64,000 nucleotides of DNA from Fomes fomentarius (GCA_022606135.1 JABYQN010000014.1:496001-560000); one strand, 5' to 3'. Shown: positions 34,510 through 46,932, counted from the stretch's first letter. The notes: generated from the letters alone by a model not told the origin. A program made the numbers and translations.

Positions 34510-35296
34510 ATGGCTACGAAGCATCGCACGACAAAGAAATCTGCCAGCACTCGCGCAGGTGAGCAGGTCATCGCTGCCGTTTCCTAACCATCCCTAACCT
34601 ACCAGTCCTGACTTGCCCTCAAGGGGTCCGTCCGACCCTACCCAAGCTTCCTCGGAAGCCTGCCGGTGCACTCAAGGCAGATGTTCAGGATGATCTAGTG
34701 GCGATGGGGCTCCCAGTCGGGAAAGTTCGTGACCTCTTGCGCCATCAGCAGCAGGCCGGTTCCTCCAATCGGAACCAAGCCGGGCAGTCGACGAGCCAAC
34801 GGTGAGTGCTTCCACCGAACTATATTATACACGAACACTCATATGTTAGTGCTCGAATTTCTGCCAACCCAAGACTGCTCCGTTCAGGAAGGCTCATCAA
34901 TCAAGTTGCCAACTTGAACCCTCCTTTGGCGCAAGTGTCCTCAACTGTCCTCAACACCGCTCCTCGCGCGACATCTCCCCGAGCTTGCGGTCCATCTTAC
35001 TTGAAGGGGTCTCTGCGCATGATGAGAATGGCGGCCTCATTGTGAAAGTCGATAAGGGGAAGGGCCGTGCCGCTGAGTCCGATAGCGACCCGGAAGAGAT
35101 GGGCACACCACCCGACCAGACGAGCGCTCCCTCTCTTTCGAGTCAAGGGGACGACGAGAACGCGGATCTATCAGATCCACCAACACGAACCATAGGAGTT
35201 AAGCGGTTTAGGGAGGACTTCGAAGAGAGTGCGATTCGTAGCTCGTTAGTAGATGAGGGTCACTCAAGGAAGAAGGCCCGCTCGGGTGCCCGATAG
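34510..35296 (+). CDS. Small basic protein of unknown function, intact copy of a local tandem family
   Basis: Exons 34510-34558, 34624-34801 and 34888-35296 give 211 residues. Not recognised. The start MATKHRTTKKSASTRAG is basic; exon 2 carries the family core RPTLPKLPRKPAGALKADV then DDLVAMGLPVGKVRDLLRHQ; exon 3 contains SLRSILLEGVSAHDENGG, KVDKGKGRAAESDSDPEE, and ends VKRFREDF...RKKARSGAR, likely a nuclear localisation signal. An acceptor at 34850 would shift the frame to an early stop, so the AG at 34887 is chosen; it keeps the long C-terminal ORF open. Two further partial copies lie downstream at 36765-37658 with nearly identical introns, so this is the parental or best-preserved member. 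Confidence 0.75.
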
Positions 35297-36764
35297 CAAT
35301 GCCTGTAGAGAACGCTTTCTGATGTACTTTACGAGCTCTATCTTCACGCTTGTGCGCATCTACGTTGTATGTCTAGCTCTGCTAATTATGAGGGACTTGC
35401 CAAAAGCACATCACTGTTGGACCGCTCGCAAGTAAAATTCAGTGGAGCGTCATGTCGATCGCGATCGCAAAGTCACAATTCAGTAAGCGTTGACTTGTGG
35501 GTGCAAGTAGAACCAGTAGTAAGCGCCACCTGTCCAAGGCTCCGAAATGGGCGCTCCGAGACGCGGTGCGCGCTTCGGGCCGATGACGAATCCGACAAAC
35601 GAGGACTTGAAGGGACTTGACTTTTATTTGTTTCCCTTTGTATCCCCATTCGCTTCAAAGCTGCAATACAGATAGCACATAAGAACCCTTTTGCTGTACA
35701 ATTAGCATGATCGGTACTCCAGCTAGAGCTCGTCGCGAGCAGCATGATTTGCAATATAGGAGGGCGTCTTTGCTTGAAGGACCGTCTATCGAGCCCGTCA
35801 GTAGGTCCGCCCCACTCGTCTGCCTAGTAGGGGAGACCACCTTTCGTGCCATATACTAACATGGCTCTTATACCGGCTCTACCTAGAGGACGATTCATAG
35901 GCATTCAACCAAATTGATTCGACTTCACGCACCAAAGAAGGCTTGAAAGCACCTGGCTTAGTTTTGTCTATCTTATTCTTCGTCCTCAAACGGTGCTTCA
36001 ACTACAAACAGACAATCCCCAAGTAAAATTTGGCCTCCAATAATATCTTCTTTCGTCGCACAACTGATGAGCGATTGTCTTGATTGAGTACCTTCATTCG
36101 CATGCATCCAACAAAGGCAACAACCTTCGTCGGGATAAACCAAAATGCCGACAGGACCTATATATATGGATATATTTGCGTGCTGATGCTCTGCATTCTT
36201 ACAAGAACTGAGTGATACTCGTCGTCTTCACCTACCATGCTCGAACCCGAGCCTCAGGTCGCTTCGCTAGGCATACCACTAAACCTATCGGTCACATTCA
36301 AGCAGCGTCATTGGTTGTGTTGATCAACACATGGTGCTGGTTTGGCAGGCACGCGCGTTCGTGTCCCTCAACTGACATGCGTGCACTGACATTATACGGC
36401 GCGACTGTATCGTGTGGTAGAAGCTGATCGCCGGTATAACACAGCGAGTAAGTACTACGTCTGCTGTTCGTTGACCTACGACTCACCTTTTCGTTAATTC
36501 AAGTCGCAGCGCAGGAGGGGATCCTCTCACCTCAGCGTTCACATCGCAACATGAAAGGTCCTCAGGCTGAGACGCAGATTGCATCGGATTACACAAACGC
36601 AATGGCCGCTATCGACAAACTCCCTGCAGTTCTTGACGACTGCCCGTGTATTGGCCAGAACTAACTGGAGGGAGACCGTTCGCGCCATCGCGCTCTCCGT
36701 CACAACGGATTGTACGAGATCCTGCTTCTCAGCCTGAGATACCGGCGTCAAACGCGCTTTTGAA
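35297..36764. other. 1.5 kb spacer between family copies
   Basis: No gene recognised. Similarity between copy 1 and copy 2 begins at their start codons, so this spacer is not part of the duplicated unit. AT content rises around 35870-36180. Confidence 0.5.
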
Positions 36765-37224
36765 ATGGCTACGAAGCGTCGCACAACGAGAAAGTCAGGA
36801 AGCACTTACTCGCACAGGTGAGCAGGCCATCGCTGCCGTTTCCTAGCCATCCCTAACCTACGAATCCTGACTTGCCCTCAAGGGGTCCATCCGGCCCTAC
36901 CCAAATTTCCTCGGAAGCCTGCAGGTGCACTCAAGGCAGATATTCATGAAGATTTAGTGGCGATGGGGCTCCCAGTCAGGAAAGTTCGTGACCTCTTGCA
37001 CCATCAACAGCAGGCCGATTCCTCCAATCGGCATAACCAAGCCGGGCCGTCAACGAGCCAACGGTGAGTACTTCCAATAAAGTATAATATACACGAACAC
37101 TCATATGCTAGTGCTCGAATTTCTACCAACCCAAGACTGCTCCGTTCAGGAAGGCTCATCATCAATCAAGCTGCCAACTTGAACCCTCCTTTGGCGCAAG
37201 CGTCCTCAACTGTCCTCAACACCA
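36765..37224 (+). pseudogene. Second copy of the small basic gene, frameshifted
   Basis: Closely similar to the copy at 34510 from the ATG through both introns and part of exon 3. Exon 1 (36765-36817) has a 4-base insertion (TACT in AGCACTTACTCGCACAG) before the donor, which throws exon 2 out of frame so that a stop follows after 22 codons. Exon 2 (about 36884-37063) is otherwise open in the ancestral frame and keeps PRKPAGALKAD and DLVAMGLPVRKVRDLL. Exon 3 begins at 37150 with KAHHQSSCQLEPSFGAS and breaks off at about 37224, where sequence from the exon 1 of a third copy begins. The conserved donor, acceptor and intron sequence show recent duplication. Confidence 0.75.
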
Positions 37225-37658
37225 GCCCCACACAACGAGAAAGTCTCGAATCACTGGCACTCACAAAGGGTGAGCATGTCATCGTTTCCATTTCCTAACT
37301 ATCCCTAACCTACTATTTGCCCTCAAGGCGTCCGTTCAAACCTACCCACGCTTGGAAGCCTGCCGGTGCATCGAAGGCAGAGATTCGGGAAGGCTTAGTG
37401 GCGATGGGGCTCTCAGTCCGGAAGATTTGTGACCTCTTCCGTCGTCAGCAGCAGGCTAGTACCCACAATCTGCCTAACCATGCCGCGCAAACCCTTCCGG
37501 TATCTATTCGCAATTGCTTTGCCCGTACTTGGCTCGGCACCACACCGACTGTTCCAGCCTCCATCGTTCTCTCATATTTCCTTTCACCTCTCCCACTCAA
37601 GAACCAGCTGTATCCACAACCAGAGTCCGTAGACTCGGAGGAGGTTGAGCGGAGTTAA
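37225..37658 (+). pseudogene. Third copy of the small basic gene, fused to exon 3 of copy two
   Basis: The copy lacks its own start: the block ACAACGAGAAAGTC, which in copy 2 lies in exon 1, here directly follows copy 2 exon 3. Intron 1 (37270-37327) keeps CATTTCCTAACTATCCCTAA and the CCCTCAAG acceptor. Exon 2 reads RPFKPTHAWKPAGASKAEI, EGLVAMGLSVRKICDLF and RRQQQAST, clearly related to copy 1, then continues into a different C-terminus ending VDSEEVERS at 37658. Splice phases remain compatible, so a chimeric mRNA from copy 2 exon 2, exon 3 and this exon could be translated if an internal ATG in copy 2 were used. I call it a pseudogene because no proper start is present. Confidence 0.6.
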
Positions 37659-38626
37659 TCGCGGTAGGAATTCACTTCAGTCGAGTTCAATGGCCGGCAG
37701 CCGACGCGGGTACAGGCACCATCATAGTCAGGCATCCACCGGGTGAGTGTGCCAATTTCGATATCCCTCGTGATACGTGGCCTGTAGTGCATGCTCTGAT
37801 CAGTGCGGGGCCAATGAAGGCAGGCAGCTGCGTCCGGGGCAGACACTGGACACTCCCACTTAGTGAAGCTCCTTCACTCACAGTCAACGCGGTAGGAGCT
37901 TCGCGTTCCCGGGGTGCTCCACCGTGATCCCACCCTTGATCATTGTCTTTGCGGAACAGCCGAACGAGCTTCGCAAGGTATGCCGATACGATCTCATCGT
38001 GGTTTGGCGAGTCCTCACGGATCTGTACCTGGACTTCGCTCAAGACGCAGACAGAGGCCTCCCACGACAGTAGGACCGGGTTGTCTTGGCTATAGACAGA
38101 CACAGGCGAGTCCGCCGTCTAGCTCTGAGCGAATACCTTGCCGAATCATGAACGGCTGCGCCTGACGGGTCGCGCTGCAGGAGAACGCGGATGATATCGT
38201 GAGTAGCGAGTCTGTCACTGCGTCTCTAGGATATCTTGACGAAGACAGTTTGTCCAGGAACGGATGTCGGGGAAGCGGTGAAGAGAGGACTTTTCACGTT
38301 CCTACAGCGCCATTAGCGAAGAAGCCCCGTTCGGAAGCAACGACCACAAAGACCGTGTAGTCGGACTTTGACTTACGACTATGTATTCGCAACCCCGTCG
38401 TTGTAAAGCAGACGGATGTGACTAGTAATAATAACGCGAAGTCCATCCTGCACGACTGGTACTGGTGATGCATTACGATAAGTACATGACTTGGAAGCAT
38501 CGGTATTAGCAAGTCTTATAAGTTCGAAGAGTATGTCCGCGCACAACAGCGACGACACCCACATGGCATCCCGGTATCCCAAATTCCCAAGTCTCTCAAA
38601 CCCAAACCCAACAACCACGAGTGCCC
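37659..38626. other. About 970 bases with no confident gene
   Basis: A minus-strand stretch at about 37950-38090 reads like protein (QIREDSPNHDEIVSAYLAKL then VRLFRKDNDQGW) but is isolated between stops and I could not build a gene around it. It may be a relic. The rest should hold the 3' UTR of the TPR gene. Confidence 0.4.
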
Positions 38627-41600
38627 TCACAAGACCCATCCCACCGCTGCGCCTGCGTCGCGAAGCGGCCGATTCTCCGAAAGAGTGAGGGCGAAGCAGA
38701 GACACTCCCGTTCCCGATCATGTCGGCCTTGCAGCGCGTACATCTTCCCGAGGAAGTACCACGCCTCAGGAACGTCCCACCCCGCACCTTTGGTCAGCTC
38801 TGAAAGCAGGCCCACGGCGAGATCGACGTTGTCGCGATCGGCAAGCTCTAGGTCTTCCTTCTTCTTGCCGCGACTCTGTGCGACGGCGAGGTAGACACGA
38901 CAGAGGTGGATCGTGGCAGAGACGTCGTTTGGCGAGATGAAGAGCGCCTTCTGAAAACATTCCAGTGCACGGTGGTCGTCGTCGAGAGCGAGGTGGTATA
39001 GCCCAAGCTGAAGAAAGAGTTAGCGACGGATATGGAAGGCGAAGAACCACCATCAACACACTTGTACCCAGACGGCGGGGTTGCTCTCGTCCCGCACTTC
39101 GGCTTCCTGGATAGCGCCTCTTGCTTGCTCTATCTTGCCCAGTCTACGGAATGTCGCGGATGACATGAGCCAGAGATTACTCAGTAGTCGGCGATCCTTT
39201 GCAGCGCGACCCTTCAGTCTCGGTTGCGTCGGCGTGGGCTCGGGTGGTGGAAGGGATGGTGGCGGTGGAGGGGCCTCTATTGACGATAGATCAAGCTGAG
39301 AAGCATATATGCTGAGGTGTTGCCGCAGGTGTATAGACGAAGCCTGGTATGGCGTCTGGCCGAGCAGGGCATGGAAGTCTATCGGGCGTCAGTTAACAAG
39401 CCGTTTTCACGAGTCAGGAGCTAGACAGAAATACCTGGAGCAGAGTTGGACCTCTTCAGGTGCAGGTTGTTGTGCCTGCCCACATTGTGCCCGATTTTCT
39501 TCGAGATGGTCGTTACGCGCGCGCGGCCCTTGTGTACCCCACTGATGAACACCTCGCGCACCTTCTTGCCCTTCGTGCGAGTCGTATCGACAGAGAGACG
39601 CAACCTGTCCTTCTCCGAGGATCCGCCATCTTTGCTCGTTCGATGGTCGCCGTTCTGTTGGGTGAGCTGATCTTGCGAGAACGCAGGACTGTGCGGCATA
39701 GGGGACGCAGGTGTGATTGTGATCGGTATCGACACATCATGGGATGAAGATGCAGGTTCCGGCTTCTCCTCGACCGGAGGGAAGGGAGGCGAGACGCGAA
39801 TGTCAGGACCCGAAGCACGCTTCTCCCCACCTGAGAGGACCGACGCGGGACGGAACTCTTGTGAAGGTCGTCTGCTATCAATTGACATACGGCCTGAAGT
39901 GCATCAATCAGTGGTGGGTCCAGCATCCGCGAGTAAACAGAGAACATACGATCGTCCGCGCCGACTCCGCGTCGTTCCGAGAACCACTGAAACACTTCAA
40001 CCCATTTGTCGCAAGTACCCTCGGGGCCTTCGACGTGTTCAGAGAGAGTAAGTTGGGTCATCCTCAACTGGAGCGCATGCTCGAAGGCCTCTGGTCGGTT
40101 GGGAGCTGGACGATCGCCAAAGGGTTGAAGTAGCTCAGAGGACGGAGGAAGCTCGACGGCGTGCGTTTCAAGCAGTCGGGCAGGCCCACTCCGGTGCTGA
40201 GAGCTAGCATCTTCTGCATCTCCGTTGATAGCGTGCCCATTGGTCTGCGGGGAGGGCGGCACAGCGAAATCATGCACCCGCACTTCTTCCAACGCACTGT
40301 CGTTCCCTGGTAGGCCGTCGATCTCGGGTTCGTCCTCTGCAAGGTCAGCCTCGCTGACGCTTGCTCCCATCTCGAGTACCTCTTTGGCCGCACTCCAGTC
40401 GCCTGACGCAGTGAGAAGCAGGCCAAGAAGATGCCAGTGACGGGCCTCCCCAGACTCCACTTCGACGGCAGCACGCGCGTGTTGTATAGCGGTCTGCAAG
40501 TCCTGCGACGGCCCTGAACGAAGATACGCAAGTGCGAGGTGGTGGTGTGTGGATGCGGTTGGGTGGGTTTCCAGTGAGGTATGCAGAAGGGCTAGCGAGT
40601 CGTCAAAGTGCTTCGTTCGTGTTCGCGGATCCTGCTCTGTAATCACGAGATGAGAAACATGAGCATACAAACATGTCGAGCAGCCCACCTGTGTAGGCAG
40701 TGGCGACATGCCAGATAGCTTCTGCCAACTGAACGCTCGCAACGAGAACAGAATCGCCGTGATCAAGCCGCACCTTCGCCTTCTCGAGCATCTCACCAGC
40801 CTCCTTCGCCAACTCAACAACTTTGCCATGTTCACTCTGCGCCAATGCCAGTCTCGACAACATTCTCGAGCCCTGAACCAGCGTCTGCACCCAGTTGAAG
40901 TCCGTGTCGACGTCCTTCCCGGCCCCAAATGCACCGCTGGCATCCTGTGTCGCGTTCTCTTCCTCCGCCAACTTCGCCTCACGTGACTTGCTCACGATTT
41001 GGATGTACAGACGTAATGTCCGCCGCGCAAGGTCAGGGTCGCCTGCAACGTAGAACAGTCGGCTCATATGACGGAAGATTTTGAACGAATTGAACGTGAG
41101 GCGGGTGGCCCACCAAAGTACCTGCAAGGAGCAAATCGGCACTTTGCGCTCTAGAGGTTTTACTGTCGACCTACGTCAATGACCCATCCAGCAAACTCGC
41201 CCACTGCGCCATCTGCCTCCCAAGCAGCGACAGACAGATCCACCAAGTCCTCCACCTTGATATTCCGCTCGCCCGCCTTCGGGAACGTCGTGCTGACGCT
41301 CAAGATCGCGCGGTATTCCTGCACGATCGAGCGTGCGGTGCTGATCCACCGATGGGACCTCTCAGCAGCGGGCTTCGGCGGCGGCGACGCACGAGCACGC
41401 AATATGAGGGCGCGCAGGTGCAGAACAGCGACCGCACTGCGTTGCTCCGGGCGGAACTGAGGCGGCCAATGAGCACTGCACGCGTGGTGCTGCTGGAAGA
41501 GCTGCCAGAGCGAGCCGTTGGCCCCGTCCGTGCGCGAGACGTCGCAGACGCAAGCCCCAAGGATGATGCCGCGTCGGAGGACGCGTTCGACCCAGCGCCA

Positions 41601-42537
41601 CAGTTCGCGGTACCGGGCGAAGGAGCTGTTGTCGGGACCGGCCACAAGACCAGGAGGATGTGAGGATACTGTTGAAGCAGGGATCTCCGCCACAGCGGCA
41701 GAGATTATCGAAGAGGCAACAAGGTAGGCGGTGAATGCCTTCTCCGGCTCATCTGGATGAAGTATCTCATATGACATGCCTGCCGAAAACCACGTCTCAA
41801 TGTACGCAACGCCCTGGAGCACTTACCGTGACCGACCTTTAAGGCAGATGCTCCGCACACACTCGACCGCAGTCCATGCCCGTCCTTCGTTGATGTCCGC
41901 AAGAGACGCGGTTGATTGCGCAGACACGAAGCTGCCTGTCCATGAGGAAGAGAAAGACGCATTAGAACTGGACCCTGGGACTTGCAGCGTCGCAGGGGCC
42001 GATCGGGTCGTTTCAGATGAGAAGACGGAACCTTGGGGATCTGCGAGGTCCTTGACCTCGGACAAGTGCTGCAGACAGTCGGACGGGCGGCGGAGGGCGT
42101 AGGCGTAGTACGCGAGCGCAACCTTGATCGACTTCACAACCGCAGGATGTTCAGACGTGCAACATACATTGAATGCTAACACGTACATCGGAGGTACTCG
42201 CGTCCAGCTGCTTGAGCGCGCCATACCCTGCTCGCCCTTCGTCAATCCTCTCGTCTGCCAACAAACATTCTTCTCCTAGCTCCAGCACTCCTCGCGAGCC
42301 CGTGCCGTCTTCATCGTCGTATTTCGCAGAGAGCAGCAAGGACAGGGCCTGGGTCTGTGACACCAGCTCTTCGACATCCTGTTGTCCTGGGCAGTGTTTG
42401 TGGAATTTGCGGAGAAGGTCGGACCAAGTGATGTATTTTCCATGAAAGTCCTTCGCTGGCGTACCACGATCCCAGACACCCGCCGTCAGAGCAGACCGGA
42501 GTTGTCGCCAGTAGTGCTGAGACTTGACCTGCGCCAT
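38627..42537 (-). CDS. YPP1: TTC7/Ypp1-like tetratricopeptide protein, scaffold of the plasma-membrane PI4-kinase complex
   Basis: Eight exons (42537-42187, 42131-41837, 41779-41175, 41121-40689, 40636-39950, 39893-39435, 39378-39062, 39007-38627) total 3,528 bases, 1,175 residues. The N-terminus (MAQVKSQHYWRQLRSALTAG) and long helical repeats match fungal Ypp1/TTC7, which with Efr3 recruits Stt4 phosphatidylinositol 4-kinase to the plasma membrane. TPR-like pairs are visible in exon 5 (HHHLALAYLRSGPSQDLQTA; ARHWHLLGLLLTASGDWSAA) and in exons 7-8 (RRLGKIEQARGAIQEAEVRD; ALECFQKALFISPNDVSATI; AWYFLGKMYALQGRHDRERE). A basic, Ser/Pro-rich linker (exon 6) separates the two groups, as in the family. 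All exon junctions keep phase. Family membership is confident; membership of a PI4-kinase complex is by homology. Confidence 0.9.
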
Positions 42538-43195
42538 GGAGGCGGCCACGAGATGTCAAAATGCCACCCGCGTAGATAGAAACGACGACGTCAGAAGCAG
42601 ATGGGTAACACAATGGGCTGCAATATCTAGCAGGGCTAAGCAGGCGTGATTCAGGTTGAAGTAGAAACAAGTCGAAGCTCAAAAGTTGCGGACTTGCGGC
42701 GTGCGCCTGACAATACTGGATCACGTGTAGGAACAGCAACAAAATGTTGTATTTCTCACATCAAGTTGATTACAGCAAGATACATAAACTCCAAAGTTAA
42801 GACCGTCCAGACCTAACCCTGACAAATCTGAGACATTATCCAAAAAAGGCAGGCCTAGTTGTCTAGTTAAGGCCTCACGCCACAAGGCACAACTGGTGTC
42901 GAACGCACTTGTACCACACCACCCTCGCAGAGCAGATACTGGGAGAAGTACTTCTCTGCTTTGGGTTAGCTTGACAGCAACATAATAACGGGAGACAAGA
43001 CCCGTGCGCTTCGGTCCGAGTCAACCGTTGCTTTGTTGTGGCCACCCGGTCCTAGCGTGGCACGGCCACACAAGATTCCTCCCCGCCACAGCTGTTGCAA
43101 CCCTCATCTCTACTTCTTCCAACTTCTTACCCGTCTACCATCACATTCCCCCCATCCCAACAGCCATACGGCCGCACCAGCCTCCATTTACCACG
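42538..43195. promoter_or_regulatory. Divergent promoter region of YPP1-like and coiled-coil genes
   Basis: 658 bases between two divergent start codons. The side next to 43196 is strongly pyrimidine-rich (43085-43190), a common fungal 5' UTR composition. No further gene seen. Confidence 0.5.
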
Positions 43196-44972
43196 ATGTC
43201 GTTCGCCGCTAACCACGGATATCAATTCGTCCGCCCCAAGGTCGAGATACGCCAACACCTACTTGAAGATGGTAGCTTCCTCGATATCCCCGCTGAGATA
43301 CTCCCCATACCCGCTCCTAAACCAGCCCAATTTCTGCACCTCCGACACCACTACATGACGCCGTCCGGGATCAAGGAGGATTTGCATGAGTGCGAGAGCG
43401 TAGAGGCCCAAATCGACGTTCTCGCCAACGAGGTAGCAGGGATGAAGCATCTCGTGCGAGGATTCGTCACGAACCTCAGCACGCTTGCCAAGCACTTCGA
43501 CGCAGGACACGAGGAGATCCAAGAGTCCCTGAAGGGCCTGCTTGACAGTTACGAGGGTGTGAACAAGTTTGTCAACCCGTTGCTGAAAGACACACTCGAT
43601 ATCTCGTGCGTACCATTTTTCTCTGTCTCTCTACGCACCGCTTGACCTGCGCCGTACAATACAGCGGCAAGTTCGATGCGTTGGAGAAGAAGGTCAACCT
43701 GCTGCACGCCAGCGGCGCGAGCTGGGTGCAGCCACCGCCCAAGATCATCCGCCCTGTCGGCAGAAGAGGGCTAAAGAACCCGCCAATGTCCGCGAGAGAA
43801 CGCGCCGTACACCGGAACCGATTCACGAACCATCATATGGACCTCTGCACCTTCAACACTGTCGAGAGCACCAATAACACGCTCACCGAGAATGCGCAGC
43901 TCAATGAGCTCCTTAAGCCACCCAGCCTCCCGCAACAGCCGCCAGCCGAGAAGGGAAGGAAGCGTGGTGAGAAGGAGAAGAGCACTAGGAAGGGCAAGGG
44001 GAAGGAGAAGGAGAAGGAGAAGAAGCAGCGCGTCCTTGAACCCCGCGTCGACGTGAAACTCGAGAAGCTCGCGGACTCCCTCGTTGCAATGCGTGAAGTC
44101 ATGATGCGCGCGAGCATGAAGACCGAGGAAGAAGTGATGCACATGCGCCATGTCCAGGCGCACGACAAGCGGCGCACCGAGGAGCTCTGGGCGTTCCATG
44201 ACCAGGTCGAACGGCTTGCGTTCAGCGGCGGCAAGGAAGCCGGTGTGACCAAGTAAGTGTCATCTTCTGGTCCCCTCTGGTTCATCCTTCTGACCGAGGT
44301 TGGTTCCACAGGGATCGTATTGCGGTCTACGAACGATGGGCCGACAAGCGCCTCAAGGAGCAGGAGGCAGCTGGCCCCGGTGCTACGCTGCCCACCCCGG
44401 AGGCATCCCAGCCCGTCAGCGACGACGGTGCACCGAGCACTTCAGGCCAATCCGAAGCAGCTGATCCAACCGATGCTGTCGCCGCCGCCTCTGAATCATT
44501 CCAGAGCACTATGACCGCCTCGGAGGATGTCTACGCATTGACCCTCAACATCAAGTGCGACAAGAAGCTCGAAGAACTCACTCGGGAGGAGGCGATCCAG
44601 ATGCTCAAGGCCCTCCCTCTTCGCATCCACTTCGCGCCGTGCGGCAATCTCGCGGGCGACGTCGACCTCGCCGACGAGGTCGAGGACGCGCCTTCTGTCA
44701 CGGTCGAGCAACCCGGACTCACGAACCCCTCGACGTTGATCTCGGTCGCCGGACCCAGCGAGACGAATACGTCCGCCCCCGTCTCGGTGCCGGACTCATC
44801 TGTGTCTAAGTCTGCGTCGGACGCGGCGCAGCTGCCAGCCCCAACCAACACGAAGAAGTCGAAGTCCAAGGTACAGTCGCGGAAGCGAGGAAGGGCATCC
44901 GAGGACGCCGAGCCCGAGGCGGATCCGCGCCCTGCCGCTGGAGGTTCTCCAGTGAAGAGGGCTCGCGTCTGA
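43196..44972 (+). CDS. Unrecognised coiled-coil, probably nuclear protein (552 residues)
   Basis: Exons 43196-43605, 43665-44252 and 44312-44972, phases consistent. No family recognised. Residues 1-70 are an ordered-looking N-terminus (MSFAANHGYQFVRPKVEIRQ; HLRHHYMTPSGIKEDLHE). About 70-150 form a predicted amphipathic helix (VEAQIDVLANEVAGMKHLVR; FDAGHEEIQESLKGLLDSYE). A Lys/Glu block (GEKEKSTRKGKGKEKEKEKK) precedes a second helical region with LEKLADSLVAMREVMMRAS. The C-terminal third is acidic and Ser-rich and ends in RKRGRASEDAE and SPVKRARV, likely nuclear localisation signals. It shares this style with the proteins at 30670 and 34510 but not clear sequence similarity. Introns are 59 bases each. 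Confidence 0.78.
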
Positions 44973-45239
44973 AGCGAAGAAAGGATTGCCAAACTGCGAA
45001 TGTATTGTCACTGTGGTTATATATTGTAGTAATAGTGGTAAGTATTGTAGTATTGTAACATACCCACTCACCTGTGTCGTCTAGTCGCCGTATTTGCTCG
45101 TGCGAGGGCGTGTGGTCGTGCTTGTCCTGTCGTCTCTGTGCTTTGTATCTGCTGCATCTGAATGTGATTGTCCAAGTACTCGGATGTTGTGGTGTGAACG
45201 AAACATGCGTGGATATCGTACAAATGCGTGGTATAGTCG
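44973..45239. other. Short convergent intergenic region
   Basis: 267 bases between the stop of the coiled-coil gene (+) and the stop of the MFS gene (-). Contains AT-rich, poly(A)-signal-like sequence near 45010-45060. No gene seen. Confidence 0.6.
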
Positions 45240-46932
45240 TTAGAGTCGCCATTCCCTCGCCCCAGATTCTAGCCTCTTGTTCCGTCGTATGTACATCATC
45301 CGGAGCCCAAAACTAGATAGTGCGCCAACGAGGAGGAAGCCGGCATTTGTGTAGTGGCCAGTGGGGTATCCTGGAGATTCGTTGGCCTTGTAGATATAAA
45401 TCCCTGCCATACCAGTCAGTACACATCCCTCCGGGAACAAGGGAAATAGCGCACCGATGATCTGCCCGACCTGCCCTATGGACACATTCAGAGGCACGGC
45501 CAATGTCGACGCCCCAGTGCTTCGGAGGTTCGCGGTCAACCAACTCAGCAACGGCGGGATGCACGCGAAGGAGAACGAGAGTGCGATGATGAAGAACACG
45601 TAGCGAAGCGTGAACGACTCCGCCGGGATTGCACCTATACGGTGTAGCTGTCAGTATCCAACGCTCAGCGCAGAACCGAAGAGTCGAAAGCGCACCTTCC
45701 ACCACGAAACAAGCCCCGGCTATCAACATGGACACAGACGTGCCGAGCGAACGCATCTCGTACTTGTCCGACACATACGCGACCGACACCGTGATCACGA
45801 ACGCGATGGCGTACGGCGGGACTGTGAACAGCTGCGCGTTCAGGCCCTCATATCCCAGGCCCGCGACGATTGTCGGCGAGAACAGCGACATGCTCGAGAA
45901 CGGCACCGAGATCGTGATGTATATCAGGTAGTGCACGTACAGCCGATAGTCGCGCAACGTCTCCTTCGCCTGCGCCCACGTCACGCGCTGGTGGCCCAAC
46001 GACGCGACGCCCTTGAGTCGCTCTGTCGCGATCGCGCGCTCCTCCGCAGAAAGCCACGAGACGGTCTCCGGGTAGTCGGGGAAGAAGAACCAGACGAGGA
46101 CCGCGCCGACGCACGACGGTGCGCCCTCGATGATGAAGAGGTAGCGCCACGCCTCGATCCCGTGCGCGCCGTTCAGCTTGCCCACCCCGTACGCGATCGC
46201 GCCCCCGAATGCGCCCCCGAGCGTCGCGCTTGCGAGGATGAGCGCGATGCGCAGAGCACGTTCCTCCGGCCGGTACCAGAACGTGAGCACGTAGACCATG
46301 CCGGGAAATAGACCCGCCTCAAAGACGCCGAGGAAGAAGCGGAAGGCGATGAGCCCGCTGAAGTTGCTGATGCCGCCGAGGATCATGGTCATCGCGCCCC
46401 AGGCGAACATGAGGAACGCGATCCAGCGCGAGGGCCGGAAGCGCTTGAGCATGTAGTTGGAGGGCGTCTCGAAGAGCGTGTAGGAGACATAGAAGATCAT
46501 GAGCGCGACGAGGTATTGCTGGTTGGAGATGCCGAGGGTCTGCATGAGGGAGCTGCCGTGCTCCGCGTTCAGGATTTTCGCATTTCCCTAGACGATGATC
46601 AAAACACGACACGACCAAGAACACACGCATGCGCGTACGTACTACGTTGGACCGGTCTAGGGAACAGAGAAGGTAAATGATCATAGACGTGGGTACGATA
46701 CGCGTGTCGATACGCCGCACTACCCTATACAGCGACTCTTGGAGTCAGTAAGTTGCAGGTGAGGGAAAACACAAACATCGTGCGGCGGCGTAACTCACCT
46801 CTTGTCCGCCTCTGGATCTGCGGCCGTGTAGGTCGACACCACCTCCACCTTGTTCACCTCCTCGAGAACGCTCACATCCTGCTTCTCGAGGTCATTCGAC
46901 GCCTCACTCACCCTCTTCTCTTCGTGCGACAT
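45240..46932 (-). CDS. MFS transporter of the allantoate permease (Dal5-like) family
   Basis: Exons 46932-46799, 46724-46643, 46587-45696 and 45634-45240 encode 500 residues. A charged cytosolic N-terminus of about 50 residues precedes helix 1 (RIDTRIVPTSMIIYLLCSLD then RSNVGNAK), the typical YLLCxLDRxNVGNAK signature of the anion:cation symporter subfamily. NYMLKRFRPSRWI follows in the loop 2-3 motif, then GVFEAGLFPGMVYVLTFWY, FIIEGAPS and FPDYPETVSWLSAEERA, all diagnostic of Dal5/TNA1/Seo1-like permeases. Twelve helices can be counted. The family imports organic anions such as allantoate, nicotinate, pantothenate or biotin precursors; the substrate here is unknown. Introns are 74, 55 and 61 bases. 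Confidence 0.93.

Noticed and set aside
45610..46311. Plus-strand open frame of over 230 codons
   Set aside because: It is the shadow of the Dal5-like MFS gene; composition is Arg/His-rich as expected from the complement of membrane-helix codons.
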